Part shown: in pieces, positions 10,888 to 23,096 of the stretch
How the letters are laid out: every line of letters starts with the position of its first letter
Numbering within the stretch: the first letter of the stretch is position 1
From: Meconema thalassinum
Taxonomy: Eukaryota > Arthropoda > Insecta > Orthoptera > Tettigoniidae
Assembly (NCBI GenBank): GCA_946902985.2
Contig: OX336395.1
Span: 284,265,065-284,329,064, forward strand
Direction: 5' to 3'
DNA length: 64,000 nt
Notes under the pieces: generated by a model
Database searches by the model: none
What the model saw: only the letters and a program-made list of their open reading frames with translations
What the model was told of the DNA's origin: nothing
Made by a program: the position numbers and the translations under genes

Positions 10888-13476
10888 AGTAACACTGGCC
10901 GTGAAAGTCTAAATGACAATAAAATAAATGGTGTCCACAATTACCGTTTATTTGGGTACCGCCTGAAATTCAAACTCTATCATCCCTCTCTCCAAAACTA
11001 CTAAACTGTATTTGTCTTCGGGAATCTCATGCACCACAAGCGTTGGAAACTACTGATTTACTCAACTCAGAATAGACTCCCAGCTACCCGATATTTCCAA
11101 CAATAACTTGGGAACAATAACATTTATCATGCAACAATACAAAGGGATTTTCATTATTGCCTCAAATGACAATGTAATTATTCATGAAGTGCGGATCTAT
11201 AATGCAACGGCAAGGATAAATAATCATAGTAAAACTCGGTAAAGATTACCGGTCCATTAAAGGTTTATTACAGCAGAGTGCAGACGGTGTCTGGCTCTGT
11301 TCCTGGCCTACCGCACTAGTGGCCTTCATTAAGAAAACGTCGAGACACTTCAGGCTTTAAATTTATGACGGGCGAGGACAAGTCAATGCTTCCTCCCTCC
11401 TGAACGGTACTTTAGAACAGCCTTCAAACAAGCGTGACTCTTTAAAACTTGGAAAGGCAACACATCACTATCATTTAACAAAACAATCTGAGGTTCTAAT
11501 GACCTATTACCGTGGCTCATGTATAATTATAATTTCGGAGTTTTAACACTGGCAAGTAAGAATTCAATAAAACCAATCATAATTAAGGGGCTTCCGACGT
11601 GAGAGAATTCTGGTTTGATTCTCTGGCCAGCCTCTAGGTTACTTCCATTTTTGAGGGCTTAGGGCTAACTCCTGGAGCGAGGGTATCTGACCACTCCTCC
11701 GAATAATAATAGCGACATTGAGAAAAGGTATTCGTACACAATTCCGCGCTTGACAATATACTTAGCACCCTTTAAAGTTTGTCATTACAAACACACACAA
11801 AATCATTTACTTCTGTCCAGCTGATCCCCACAATTATAACCTCCTGGCATTATTTTCACCGCAATTATAGCGTGATCATAAATAATATAGCGCTCAAAGG
11901 CGACAATCCATATATTCGTGATGCCTTCCAAAGTCTAATATTTATTCCAACATTATTAATTTCTTCGTCCAAAAATAGTAGTTTTGCCTTTAATGTAATC
12001 TCGACTTTTCATTTACAAGAACACAACTGGTTCAATAATTATCATTATCATTATCTTTATCATTATTTTAGCACACAACGGCTCATACTTGAATATTACT
12101 TCAATAATTGGTTTATTCATTACATTATTCTTATCATTTTAGCACATAACGGCTCATACTTGAATATTATTTCAATACATTAATATTATCGTGCTTGCCT
12201 TTTAAATAACATTATACTTTTTCATTTACTAGTATTCCACTGAATACGATTTCTTTTGATTACACATTTACATTTTTAGTAATTTTTACTTTAATTATTA
12301 GATCCCGCACTTCTCATTATCACACAGTTTTACATCCCTGATTTTCAATGTTGGAGAATACTTTCTCCATGGTTACTATTGTTACACGAGACTCCCGAAT
12401 CCAAAACATATAATAAAATTTGGTGTTACTTACATGATTTACCCGGCCAAATTGTCCGGATTCCAGCAGAGCGACATTTTGCCCCCACTAATTTCTCACT
12501 CCATGATGACACACATATTACCACTAATTAAATTGCCCTCTAGATTACACACATTTAGATTAATATGTGGGATTACACACATTATGCACAACACTAAAAA
12601 AATATAACTTTCACTAATATTTATATTTACACACATAATTTCACTTTTGTGGCATCAAACACTGCCTGACACACGTGAATTCTTTCTGATCCAAATCCTG
12701 GGGGTGCAAGTTTCGACCGCTGCCTTCTATTCCCTATTTGGATATTGACAGTCTCGTACGAATTTAACCTCCTTGGCTACGAATCTTCCCCTAATTCTGG
12801 TGTTGAATTTATCGGCACTTACAGTACTGCACGATAATATTGTCTCTTCCGGTAAGCAATTGTCTATATGGGAAACGGTATGTGGTTACGTTTACCCCTG
12901 AAGTCACTATACTACGCTTGACAATTGTCTTTAATGCGTCTGAACTGAATTCTGACGACTATTGTCTTTTCTTTGTGGAATACTTCCTTGAAACTCCACG
13001 TGGCTACTGATGTCTATTTGTAGACTCCTAACACTATCGCCACTTTGACACGCTAATCTCCTCAATTCAGGAAAATTAGATGTTAGCTATGAGGTTATAT
13101 TAACGCACTGGGAAAAAAAACTTTTAGAGATACAACTCTCTGCTGATGTCTCGTATACTTTCGAGATACTACGATGTCACTTCAAATACTAGTGTCCGGG
13201 CTTCGAGTACCCTCGCCGGCTAACGTATGTTTTTGCTCAAAGTTTATAACTTGGCCTAACACCGTAGACTATTAATTGTTCGAAGTTCTGACGATACTTT
13301 CCTTTTGAAAAGAACTTCAGCGTTTTTTAAAGTGCGGCGACACTGAAGAAACCTGGACAGTACTCCTATTTAGAGTACTTCCGCGTCGTGATACAGGTTC
13401 GAGTCCCCACGGACTGAATAAGACTGCCGGTGCTGACGAACAGCACGACCGATACGTGGTCTGATGGATTACTGCC

Positions 13477-13483
13477 TTTTATA
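13477..13483 (-). promoter_or_regulatory. TATA box of element X LTR
   Basis: On the minus strand the sequence reads GGCTGTATAAAAGGC, a good TATA box, with TCAGAC downstream as a possible initiator. The equivalent place in the other LTR (near 37970) reads TATCAAAGG, so that copy has lost the box. This supports minus orientation for X. Confidence 0.55.
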
Positions 13484-14269
13484 CAGCCTCTCGCCCCACT
13501 GGACTGAAGAAAACTGCATGATTTCCCTTGGGCTCACGGCCTATATATTCGATTCTGGTAAAAATAAATAAATTTCTCATCCTCTCCACCACCAACTTCC
13601 AAAATAATCGTCGTACGATGTTAAAAAATATCTCTGAAAAGCTGAGGTTTTAAACGTCTCAACAATATCTATGTTTCCAGGAATCGATCGTACAAATCTT
13701 TAATATTAATTCAAATGATCTTTTCAATCATGTGGGCGGTGTATTCTTTTTGTCTCCCACCATAAGATCCTGGTTCGGGAACTCACCGACTACGTACGGC
13801 TGATTGTGCATTTCTTTCTTGTACAATTACTATTGACTTTATCCACTCTAAAAATCTCTTTCCTCGGATAATTAACATTGATGGAGTCCTTTCTTTAGTT
13901 TAATGAACGCAAAAGGCTTAATTTCAATTATTTCTCTAATTTCATGACTCCTCCCTTGAAGTGGCGATGCCATTTAACTGTCGACTCAGGTCTATTTCCG
14001 AAACTCCATCTCTCTCATTTCAATGGAATATTTTCAGATCTATATTTATTGAGTGAATAACCGGCTCTCTGGTGACTGTTCAGTGACATCACCATGCAGC
14101 TGTGGCCTGACAATCTGTGGTTACACAACTTCTCCACGCTTCACGCAATATGATGCAGTATTACCTTCTCACCTAACTTCAGAACTCCATTCTAAAGCCT
14201 GTATTAATTCTTTCTTTTCTGAAATACAAGGACATGGGTTCAATACTGTACGTCTCCCATGGGTTCAAA

Positions 14270-14283
14270 TCTCCCCTCCTTAG
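14270..14283 (-). other. Candidate polypurine tract of element X
   Basis: The minus strand reads AAGGAGGGGAGATTTG at the boundary between the internal region and the left LTR. A purine tract here is where plus-strand priming would occur in an LTR element. The exact LTR start is uncertain because the other LTR is truncated at 38687. Confidence 0.5.
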
Positions 14284-14700
14284 ATAAATAAAATTTCGAA
14301 GTATTGAGGAAATTTATTTAAGTATTTTCCATAGAAAATTTCCTTCTGTCAGTATCGAAGTCATCATACTATCTCTCAATACCTTCTGGTTTCATTCTTA
14401 TTAGAATCCCACGATGATTTGGGTTTTCTAATCAAAGTCATATCCGTGTTGTAGGCCGGGCACGCTCTGTCCCTACCCGTCCTTCCTTTCTCTTTCCTTC
14501 TGGACTATATGTCCTCAGAATGCCTTATTCCTTACGGGTGTGGTCTATTCCTACCCGTATCATTATTTGTTTTCTTCCCTTTTCCTTCATCCCTTATCGA
14601 GATAGCATTCTTCAAAATTTTCAAATTTTCTTCATCTAATGGGTGCATATAGGCTTAACCCGTTAGTGTTCCTGTTCTGGGATACTTTCTCTATCCCTTT
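14284..14700. other. Element X internal 3' untranslated stretch; no gene seen
   Basis: Lies between the end of the Gag-like frame and the purine tract. It contains pyrimidine-rich plus-strand text and no recognisable domain. In a complete retroelement pol would be expected here. Confidence 0.5.
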
Positions 14701-16682
14701 TCAAAATTTCTTTTTACTGATCTTCCAATTTCTGAGCTCTTGACGGATCTCTCCTTTCTTTTTCTTCCTCCGCTTCCAATAATAAAATGTCTTTGGATTG
14801 TCTCTTATCTTATGATTCTTAGCTGTTTCTGGAGATTTTACACTGCTGATCTGACTCTTGTCATTTTTCGTTTTTTCTAAGGTTAATGGTTCATTTACTA
14901 TTTCTATGTTTCTTTCGGGAGAGTCTCCTCTGTTTCCTTCATTCTCCGTACTTAATTCCTTCAATTCCGTAAGAATTTCTTCACTGAAATTTGGATCTGT
15001 GTCAACTTTTCTTTGCTCTTCCTTCTTCCGTTTGCATGCCCTGTATCTTGACATCAGTTCCAGAATCTGTGCCTTCAATTGTTCATCTTCCACTTCAACA
15101 TCCCCATCCTAATTTTCCTGGATTTGAATTTCATCTTTTGGCTCGGAATTATTTTCAAAATCATTTTCATGACTGTCCAATTCCATTAAGTCTTCCTCAG
15201 ACTTATTACTTTCTCCTGAAATTTCTTCCACTTCTTGTAGCATTACATTTTGAAATTCAACAAAGCTTTCTGCTATTTCGGGTTCCTGATCTATCTCTTC
15301 CTTAAAAGGTGTTTCTCCTAATTTCTCTTCATGCTCGTTCTTTGCAAAGGGTGGTCCTCTTTTATTTGAGACTCGTTTTATTTTCGGCACTCTCTCTGAT
15401 ATGGAATTATCATTTTTTCTTGACTGTCCTTAACTTTTTCTTCATATGGCTCAATAGTTTTCTCTATTTCCAAAGGAGTCACAACAATTCCTATTTCTTT
15501 TTCTTCTTTGGATTGGTTAAGGCAATTTTCGGGCTCCTCAGGCACCGTTATGTCCTTTTCCTCAATTTCTTCTGTGTTACTTATGATTGGGATAACTACT
15601 TCTATTAATTTGAAGTCCTGCGCTAGTATATATTCATCATACGTTTTCCTAGCGGCCTCAAATGTTTCTTTAAATCCAAGGATTTTAACCCTCATTATCT
15701 CGGCTAATTCCTGTATGGTTATTATCCCCCTTTCGTCATACATGCTCATTCTGAACCGATGCATTTCATCCCATTCCTCTTCTATACAAGCCATCTGTTC
15801 CTTAAGGTATTTCCTCCTATCGTGCTCCTGGTAACTGATCTTCCACCAAAGTTTATCCCATTTTTCTCTCACTTCCCCCAGTTGTTTGCATAATTCATTT
15901 ATTTCCTCAATGAACTCCTTTATCTGTTCCCACGAAGATAATTCTATTTTCCCTTCTTCAACCATACGTTTCACAAATTTCTTTTTCGTGTCTCTCAATG
16001 ACTTTTTGACATTTGGTATTTCAGTATACAATTCTTCTAATTCTTGTTTAGGTATCCAATACCAATTTTTTCTTGCCCTCTTATTAAGTTCATCTATATT
16101 CTCAATTTATTTCCGAATATCCTCAATTTGTTCCTTAACTCCCTCTGTCTCATTTAGGTCTTTATACCACATTTCCATAAGTTCATCTTTCATCTAATCG
16201 TGTTCTTTTCGTATTTCATTAATTATATCCAAGAACCATTTTACTTCGCTCCAGGTTGCCTTTTCTAACTTTTCCTGATCCTGAACGCTAAGGCTATCAT
16301 TCTTTTTACCTTCATTTTCCGATCCTGCTTGTACTTGCGTTTCTACTTGAGACTTAACGCTTCCCTGATACTCATCAACTTTACCTTGCACGTATTCCCC
16401 TGGAATCTGTTTATATATTTCATCCTTATTTGTGAGCTCCATAAGCTCAACCATTTACTTGTGTTCCAAAGGCATATTACCATCTCTTCGTGTAACAATG
16501 TCTTTGGATTCATATTTACATTTGAGAGCACTTTCCTTAGGCTTACATTTCTCATTGGCCTTAATATTATCCTGCGTCATAATATCATTTAAGAGCATTT
16601 GTTGCTCCTCACTGAATTCCATATTACACTCTTTATTTAGAGAATATAGTGGGACACTCTGCCCCACCACTGGTTCATGCAT
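14701..16682 (-). pseudogene. Gag-like protein of element X, broken reading frame
   Basis: A frame of about 660 codons can be followed from 16682 to 14701. It has in-frame stops near 16455, 16194, 16107 and 15106, and one frameshift near 15380-15390. The product is rich in Lys, Glu and Trp: ATWSEVKWFLDIINEIRKEH, WEQIKEFIEEINEL, EQMACIEEEWDEM. The second half is acidic, the C-terminus basic (YYWKRRKKKKGEIRQEL). I see no zinc knuckle, protease or RT. Its position just downstream of the primer-binding-site-like sequence and its charged helical character fit a Gag or structural protein, but the family is not recognised. The first two stops are each followed directly by ATG. Confidence 0.55.
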
Positions 16683-17048
16683 GAGGGATGATACCCTGAA
16701 TTAATTTGTGGTCCCTTCTCCAAAATTTATTTCAGTACGGGTGCTCACCTGAGCCGTACCCGTCTGGTCTATTAACTCATTGACACATCAAAATAGTTAT
16801 GGAAGTGATTTTTCTAAAAATTCAAAATTTTGGAAAAAAAACATAATTTTCAAAAATGAAAATTTTGACTTTTCCAAGTAAAACTTGTTTTTTTTTTCAT
16901 GAAAAACTCATCCCCTAAGTTCACGGGCGCTATAAAAGTACAAATGTGTGCTACACAAGGTATATGCACTAGGCCACCCTCCGCGAGACAACAGCCAAAA
17001 ATACAAGATTTCGTAAAAACCATTCCGGAGTGGTTTATACTGCCGATT
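16683..17048. other. Element X leader; no gene seen
   Basis: About 370 bp between the primer-binding-site-like sequence and the Gag-like frame, with long A/T runs. The small plus-strand open frame (16899-17135) shows no recognisable content. Confidence 0.5.
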
Positions 17049-17066
17049 TCCCCAGGTTGGGCGCCA
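17049..17066 (-). other. Primer-binding-site-like sequence of element X
   Basis: The minus strand reads TGGCGCCCAACCTGGGGA, close to the classic tRNA-Lys-type primer-binding site of retroelements. It lies 171-190 bp inside the TG/CA boundary of the LTR at 17240 rather than directly next to it. Either the LTR is longer than the shared part, or sequence was inserted or lost at one side. Confidence 0.6.
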
Positions 17067-17239
17067 TTTTCAAAGAAGGGGGGTTATCTAGGGATTGACA
17101 GTACGAGGTTTCATGGTCCGTATGCAGTCAGTTAATTTTATGTTGTTATAGCTAGCCTGTCAATATTTAATTTCATCCTATGACCGACTTCTAGTGTTCC
17201 ATAAAGCATTGATCCAGATACATTATTTCTATTCCCCCA

Positions 17240-19597
17240 TGTGCCCTTTTGTACAAGAAATATGCAAATCACTGTCCAACTGATCAGTCTTTTCTCTTTG
17301 GGGCATAGAACGTCCTCCACTGAGTGATTCACACATTATAGGATCAAGCTTAGGATAACACTTCAATGAAATGAAATTCAAAATCCTACTATAAAATATT
17401 TAATTATCAAAATTTGGCGCTACAAATACACACAAATAAACTGAATCAGCTTCACACTTGTTCTAATGAAAAAGGAACAAATACAACATTAATAAAAAAT
17501 CAATATTTGAGGATCCACTGAACCCTAAAAGAAATTTATCAAAACTGCTTTCGCTTCCATTTAACACACTACAAAATTCTCTCAAATTGAACTCTCAAAG
17601 TCTCGGTCAAATTATTACATATAATTTTCTATTTAAAACACACCAAATATTCTTAACTTGAATATATTAAAAATTTGAGTTAATGTTAATAAAAATAAAT
17701 GGTGTCAACAATTACCGTTTATTTGGGTACCACCTGAAATTCAAACTCTATCATCCCTCTCTCCAAAACTACCAAACTGAATTTGTCTTCGGGAATCTCA
17801 TGCACCACAAGCGTTGGAAAATACTGATTTACTCCACTCAGAGTAGACTCCCAGCTACCCGATATTTCCAACAATAACTTGGGAACAATAACATTTATCA
17901 TGCAACAATACAAAGGGATTTTCATTATTGTCTCAAATGACAATCTAATTATTCATGAAGTGCGGATCTATAATGCACGGCAAGGATAAATAATCATAGT
18001 AAAACTAGGTACAGATTACCGGTCCTTTAAAGGTTTATTATAGCAGAGTGCAGACGGTGACTGGCTCTGTTCCTGGCCTACCCCACTAGTGGCCTTCATT
18101 AAGAAAACGTCGAGACACTCCAGGCAATAAATTTATGACGGGCGACGACAAGTCAATGCTTCCTCCCTCCTGAACGGTACTTTACAACAGCCTTCAAACA
18201 AGCGTGACTCTTTAAAACTTCGGAAGGCAACATATCACTATCGTTTAACAAAACAATCTGAGGTTCTAATGACCTATTTCCGTTGCTCAGGTATAATTAT
18301 AATTTCGGAGTTTTAACATTGGCAAGTAAGAATTCAATTAAAACAAACATAATTAAGGGGCTTCCGACTTGGGAGAATTCCGGTTCGATTCTCTGGCCAG
18401 CCTCTAGGATACTTCCATTTTTGAGTGCTTAGGGCTAACTCCTGGAGCGAGGGTGTCTGACCACTCCTCCGAATAATAATAGCGACATTGGAAAATGGTA
18501 TTCGCACACAATTCCGCGCTTGACAATAAACTTAGCACCCTTTAAAGTTTGTCATTACAAACACACACATAATCATTTAATTCTGTCCAGCTGATCTCCG
18601 CAATTATAACCACCTGGCATTATTTTCACCGCATTTATAGCGTGATCATAAATAATATAGCGCTCAAAGGCGACAATCCATATATTGGTGATGCCTTCCA
18701 AAGACTAATATTTATTCCAACATTATTAATTTCTTCGTCCAAAAATAGTAGTTTTGCCTTTAATGTAATCTCGACTTTTCATTTACAAGAACACAACTGG
18801 TTCAATAATTATCATTAACATTATCTTTATCATTATTTTAGCACACAACGGCTCATACTTGAATATTACTGCAATAATTGGTTTATTCATTACATTATTC
18901 TTATCATTTAAGCACATAACGGCTCATACTTGAATATTATTTCAATACATTAATATTATCGTGCTTGCCTTTTAAATAATATTATTCTTTTTCATTTACT
19001 AGTATCCCACTGAATACGATTTCTTTTGATTACACATTTACATTTTTAGTAATTTTTACTTTAATTATTAGATCCCGCACTTCTCATTATCACACAGTTT
19101 TACATCCCTGATTTTCACTGTTGGAGAATACTTTCTCCATGGTTACTATTGTTACACGAGACTCCAGAATCCAAAACACATAATAAAATTTGGTGTTACT
19201 TACATGATTTATCCGACCAAACTGTCCGGATTCCAGCGGAGCGACATTTTGCCCCCACTAATTTCTTACTCCATGATGACACACATATTACCACTAATTA
19301 AATTGCCCTCTAGATTACACACATTTAGAATAATATGAGGGATTACACACATTTTTCACTACACTAAAAAAAATATAACTTTCACTAATATTTACATTTA
19401 CACACATAATTTCACTTTTGTGGCATCAAACGCTGCCTGACACACGTGAATTCTTTCCGATCCAAATCCTAGGGGTGCAAGTTTCGACCGCTGCCTTCTA
19501 TTCCCTATTTGGATATTGACAGTCTCGTACGAATTTAACCTCCTTGGCTACGAATTTCCCCTAATTCTGGTGTTGAATTTATCGGCACTTACAGTAC
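17240..19597 (-). repeat. Element X, right (5') LTR, inner part
   Basis: Matches 9670-12837 after removal of the Penelope-like insertion, with scattered substitutions. It ends at CAGTAC (19592-19597), where element Y is inserted, and continues at 37305. It lacks the Penelope-like element and so serves as the empty site for it (17685-17712). Confidence 0.85.
19592..19597. repeat. Target-site duplication of Y, left copy (CAGTAC)
   Basis: Partner of 37305-37310. The single-copy state is visible at 12832-12837. Six base pairs assumes TG...CA ends; the true length could be 4-6. Confidence 0.85.
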
Positions 19598-21127
19598 TCT
19601 GCCCAATTCTAGGAATGGTTATTCCAAGATTCAGACACCTAGGTATCAAGGGAAAGGCTACAGCCACTTTTGAAAGTTGAGATATTTGAATATCGCACTC
19701 CTTTCCTTCTAGATTGAAATGGAAACTTTATGCAGCCAAGAATATGTTAAGTGACGTGGCAAATAGTAGCAGAGGTCGAGACTATTTGGTGATTAAATAG
19801 TTAGCCATGGAGTAGAGACTTGATACTTGGATCAGATTACTGGCACGGCCAAATGAAAGAGGATGCACTTAGTCTCAAGTGAATCAGACCAGAGACACCG
19901 GATATATGAGGATTTACAGATTTCAGCGTGATCCAGCGTGGAGCCGACCGTTTTGTATAAAAGCCGCTCGGCCCAAGCATAAGCAGCTCACTTCAAACCA
20001 AGCTCTTACAGAACAAGGTGCTGCTGCTACGTCGAGACAAGGCACATGGTTGCCGAACCTACGCAGAAGATATCTTTGAGTTGTGATAGTCACAAAAGTG
20101 CTACGATACGTGGGGAACGTAGTAAGTTTACGGTAGAGGGAATCACTAAGGTGATTGTTATTTTCTACGGACATTGGTGAAACATTTTGTTTCTATATGG
20201 ACATATGCTAGACTTTGTCTAGATATTATTCTGTCACAGTCCAATAACAATAATTCAATACTTGGATATTTTAATCCAACTAGTCAGTTTCACAAATTGT
20301 AACTTAATAACCACTCAGATCTTTCAGTATATTGAAGGCCAGTCTATCACGGTGTTGTTCATTTGCCGACAAAGGGAAACTATATGTTGCTTCGCGCATG
20401 ATAGATGGTGTGAAGCCATGCCCAGGGAACGATCTTCAGAACAGCCGTTGATTGTTTTAGACTATCAGTGTTTTCCTGTACTGAAAAGATTACCGTGAGT
20501 TATGCTACAACTGACGCTTTTGAGAAGAGATCATTTGGATCTGACCCCATTTAAGCAAACTGCTATGGATTTAATTGAAGTCAATATTAAAATGGATCAG
20601 CAGTTACTTCAAACTTCAAGAAATATTTCCACTATGTCGTGCTAGACAGATTGTGGGTATATAATGGCGGCCGATACAAGGATTAGACGTGCGTGTCCAA
20701 TAGGGCTTGTATCTGGATAAATCTGGTACAGACCAGGTTCACTACGCTTCAAGACCAACGAGAAATGTAAGCCACATTTGACTTTTATATTACGCCTAGC
20801 TAATTGGAACAAACTTATTTTCTGCAGATGACCAACACATTTATTTTTCTTCGTATTTAAATCTTGCATTGATTTACGCAAGACACATTAGGGTTATTCT
20901 GAGTATTTTCAGCACTCAGAACAGTTTAGGATCGATGACCGAGCATACCGAGCATTTATTTGAATGTTCATTTTGTTTGAGAATCACGGTAATCAGCCGA
21001 TATAACTGTAGAAGTTAATATTTATTTTTGTTGAGGAATGGATATTTTATCCATATTCGAAGAGTCGAACATGTGGTTTTTCACATAAGGAAATAATAAT
21101 TAAACATATTTAAGGAAATAATAACAA
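19598..21127 (+). repeat. Element Y left LTR, 5' segment (U3 and start of R)
   Basis: Aligns without gaps to 33981-35510 (1530 bp each). I count roughly 18 differences by eye, so the two LTRs are young relative to X. A TATA box lies at 19956. Small open frames at 19879-20079 and 20262-20498 are conserved in the other LTR only because the DNA is nearly identical; there is no sign of function. Confidence 0.9.
19956..19963 (+). promoter_or_regulatory. TATA box of Y left LTR
   Basis: TATAAAAG followed about 32 nt later by TCACTT (19988-19993), a plausible initiator with +1 near 19990. U3 would then be about 390 bp and the remaining LTR, about 2.9 kb, would be R-U5. Confidence 0.65.
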
Positions 21128-21279
21128 CTAGATGAAACCCGTCAAAACATGACGGACAATGGAAAACAAATTTACTGAAGAAGCTTCTTATATAAGTTAC
21201 ATTCTTTGTACGATTACTTTTTAGCACTATTGCAACTTTAAGAGCGTCAAAAGGTAGCACTCTCAGCATTGCAACATAT

Positions 21280-21309
21280 TGCTGGTCATGACTGAAAACG
21301 TGATGAGGT
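21280..21309. repeat. LINE target-site duplication, left copy
   Basis: Begins TGCTGGTCATGACTGAAAAC; differs from the right copy (23067-23096) at two positions. It sits next to the LINE 3' tail. Confidence 0.85.
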
Positions 21310-23066
21310 CATCATCATCTTGCACAGTTTCCAGCCACTGGCCGGGTCTGTTTGAAACACAAGCCTCTCCAACGTCTTCTGTCTTCCCACCATCTCTCAG
21401 CGCCTCCACCCTTGTCCAGTCTTCTCCTCTCTTCTTCACGCTTTCTTCAACCCCCTTCAGCCACCTGTCTCTCGGTCTCCCTCTTGGTCTCTTTCCTTTC
21501 CACTTCGTCTCGTGTATCCTCATGGGTATCCTCTTCTCCTCCATTCGTTTTACATGTCCATACCATATAAGTCTAGATTTCTCTATACCATCCTGTAATG
21601 GTTCCTCCTTCATTAATTCTCTGGTCCTCTCATTTCTTATTCTGTCCCTCTTTGTAGCTCCAATACTGCTTCTCAAGAACCTCATCTCACTGGCCTGTAT
21701 TTTGCTCTTCTCCCTTCCTTTCATAACCCAGGTCTCCGAGGCATACGTCAGGATAGGGACATAGTACGATATATGATCTACTTGCTGTTCTGAGGGACAT
21801 CCCTGCTCCATAACATGCTTCTCACACTCCTCCGGAATGCTTCTGCCTGTCTCCCCCGCTCATTTATTTCTCTACCGTTTCTTCCATTCTCTTGTATCAG
21901 GCTTCCCAGATACTTGAAACTCTCCACTTTCTTCAGCTGTTCCCCACCAATTGTTATTCCCGTTGTGGTCCTTTCCTTCTTCCTTGTTGTGATCACCATC
22001 TCACTCTTATTTATGCTAAATTTCATCCCATATCCTTGAATTATTCCTTCCCACACGTCCAACTGTTCCTGTGTCTCCTCCTCCTTGTTTCCACAATCAT
22101 CAAATCATCCGCAAACACCATTGCTTTCATCTTTCCTTCCCCAATTACTTGTGCCGCTCGGGTCATTATGTCATCCATCACCACAATGAAAAGTAACGGT
22201 GATAGTGCACTTCTTTGTTTCAGGCCGGTTCTCTGTTCCACCCAGTCCGATCTCTCTCCTCCCACTTTCACACAGCTCACGCTTCCCTTGTACATCTATT
22301 TTATCCTCCTTATAGTCCATTTTTCTACTCCTCTATCCTCCAGGGACTTCCATACTTTGTTTCTGCATACACTGTCATATGCTTTCTCAATGTCCAGGAA
22401 GGCCATCAATAGATCTGTTCCATACTCATAGTGCTGTTCTTGTAACTGACTTACAGCAAAAATCAAATCCACTTTGGACCTTCCTGCTCTGAAGCCATGT
22501 TGTTCTTCCCTCATCCCTCCTTCTATCCTTGTCCTAATTCTCCTTTCTAAAACTTTCTCAAACATCTTTGCACAATGACTCATCAGTGTTATTCCCCGAT
22601 AGTTTTTGCATTCTGTTCTACTACCTTTCTTGAAGATCGGGACAATTATTCCCTTTTTCCAGTCCTCTAGGGTCTTCCTTTCCTTCCATGCTGCCTTCAT
22701 CACTCGGTACAACCATTGTATCCCCACCTCTCCTGCTGCTCTCACCATCTCCACATTCAACTCATCCACACCCGGTGCCTTCCCTCCTTACATCTTCCTC
22801 ACTGCATCTTCCACTTCTTTCCATGTTAAGTCCTTTTCTGTTTGCAGTTCATCTACTGTACCTCTTCCCCGATTTCTTCTTCCTCGCCGTGGTTTCCATT
22901 TGGGTTCAGGAGTTCTTCAAAATATTCTTTCCACATTTTCTTCAGTTCTTCCCTATTTTGTATCCCTTGTCCCCTTTTGTTCACCATTCTGACATAATCC
23001 GTAGGATCCTTCCGCCTCTTATTCTTTACCATCCCATACAGGACCTTGTTTGTACCTTCACTATCC
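21310..23066 (-). pseudogene. 5'-truncated RTE/CFDP2-type non-LTR retrotransposon (LINE) with RT remnant
   Basis: Read on the minus strand, pieces of one RT appear in order with frameshifts and stops. First is a pre-RT linker (MWKEYFEELLNPNGNHGEEE near 22900). RT core motifs follow: KNYRGITLMSHCAKMFEKVL, EEQHGFRAGRSKVDLIF and FLDIEKAYDSV at 22296-22769. The catalytic FADDLMI is in 22041-22295. The C-terminal block (RLIWYGHVKRMEEKRIP, KRPRGRPRDRWL) lies in 21310-21811. The type resembles the 'craniofacial development protein 2-like' LINEs of insects. The 3' end carries a (GAT)n-like tail. Flanking 30-bp direct repeats (21280-21309 and 23067-23096, 28 of 30 identical) mark the target duplication. 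The endonuclease is lost by 5' truncation. Confidence 0.88.
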
Positions 23067-23096
23067 TGCTGGTCATGACTTAAAACGTGATTAGGT
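23067..23096. repeat. LINE target-site duplication, right copy
   Basis: Begins TGCTGGTCATGACTTAAAAC; adjoins the truncated 5' end of the LINE. Confidence 0.85.

Larger units (their letters stand above)
10142..10932 (-). mobile_element. Truncated Penelope-like retroelement insertion
   Basis: The insert is defined by comparison with the uninterrupted copy near 17685-17712. The sequence AAAATAAATGGT precedes it (10130-10141) and recurs at its right end (10921-10932), giving a target duplication of 12-15 bp. Inside, on the minus strand, are a C-terminal RT/GIY-YIG reading frame and a possible hammerhead ribozyme. The first 48 bp (10142-10189) are repeated in inverted orientation at 10840-10887 with one mismatch. 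5' truncation and inverted terminal segments are known features of Penelope-like elements. Confidence 0.85.
9670..14275 (-). repeat. Element X, left (3') LTR, interrupted by a Penelope-like insertion
   Basis: Aligns by eye with 17240-19597 plus 37305-38687 through almost its whole length, apart from the insertion at 10142-10932. On the minus strand it ends in ...GGGCACA at 9670. The start is placed after the purine tract at about 14275, perhaps at TGAACCC. Without the insertion the length is about 3.8 kb, very long for an LTR. It contains no convincing gene. Confidence 0.75.

Noticed and set aside
11779..12183. 134-codon open frame inside the X LTR
   Set aside because: AT-rich, low-complexity Tyr/His/Asn content. 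The corresponding frame in the other LTR is not preserved as an equally long one, and no domain is recognisable.
21279..21764. Long plus-strand frames opposite the LINE (21279-22431, 22606-23083)
   Set aside because: Ser/Phe/Pro-rich shadows of the minus-strand RT.
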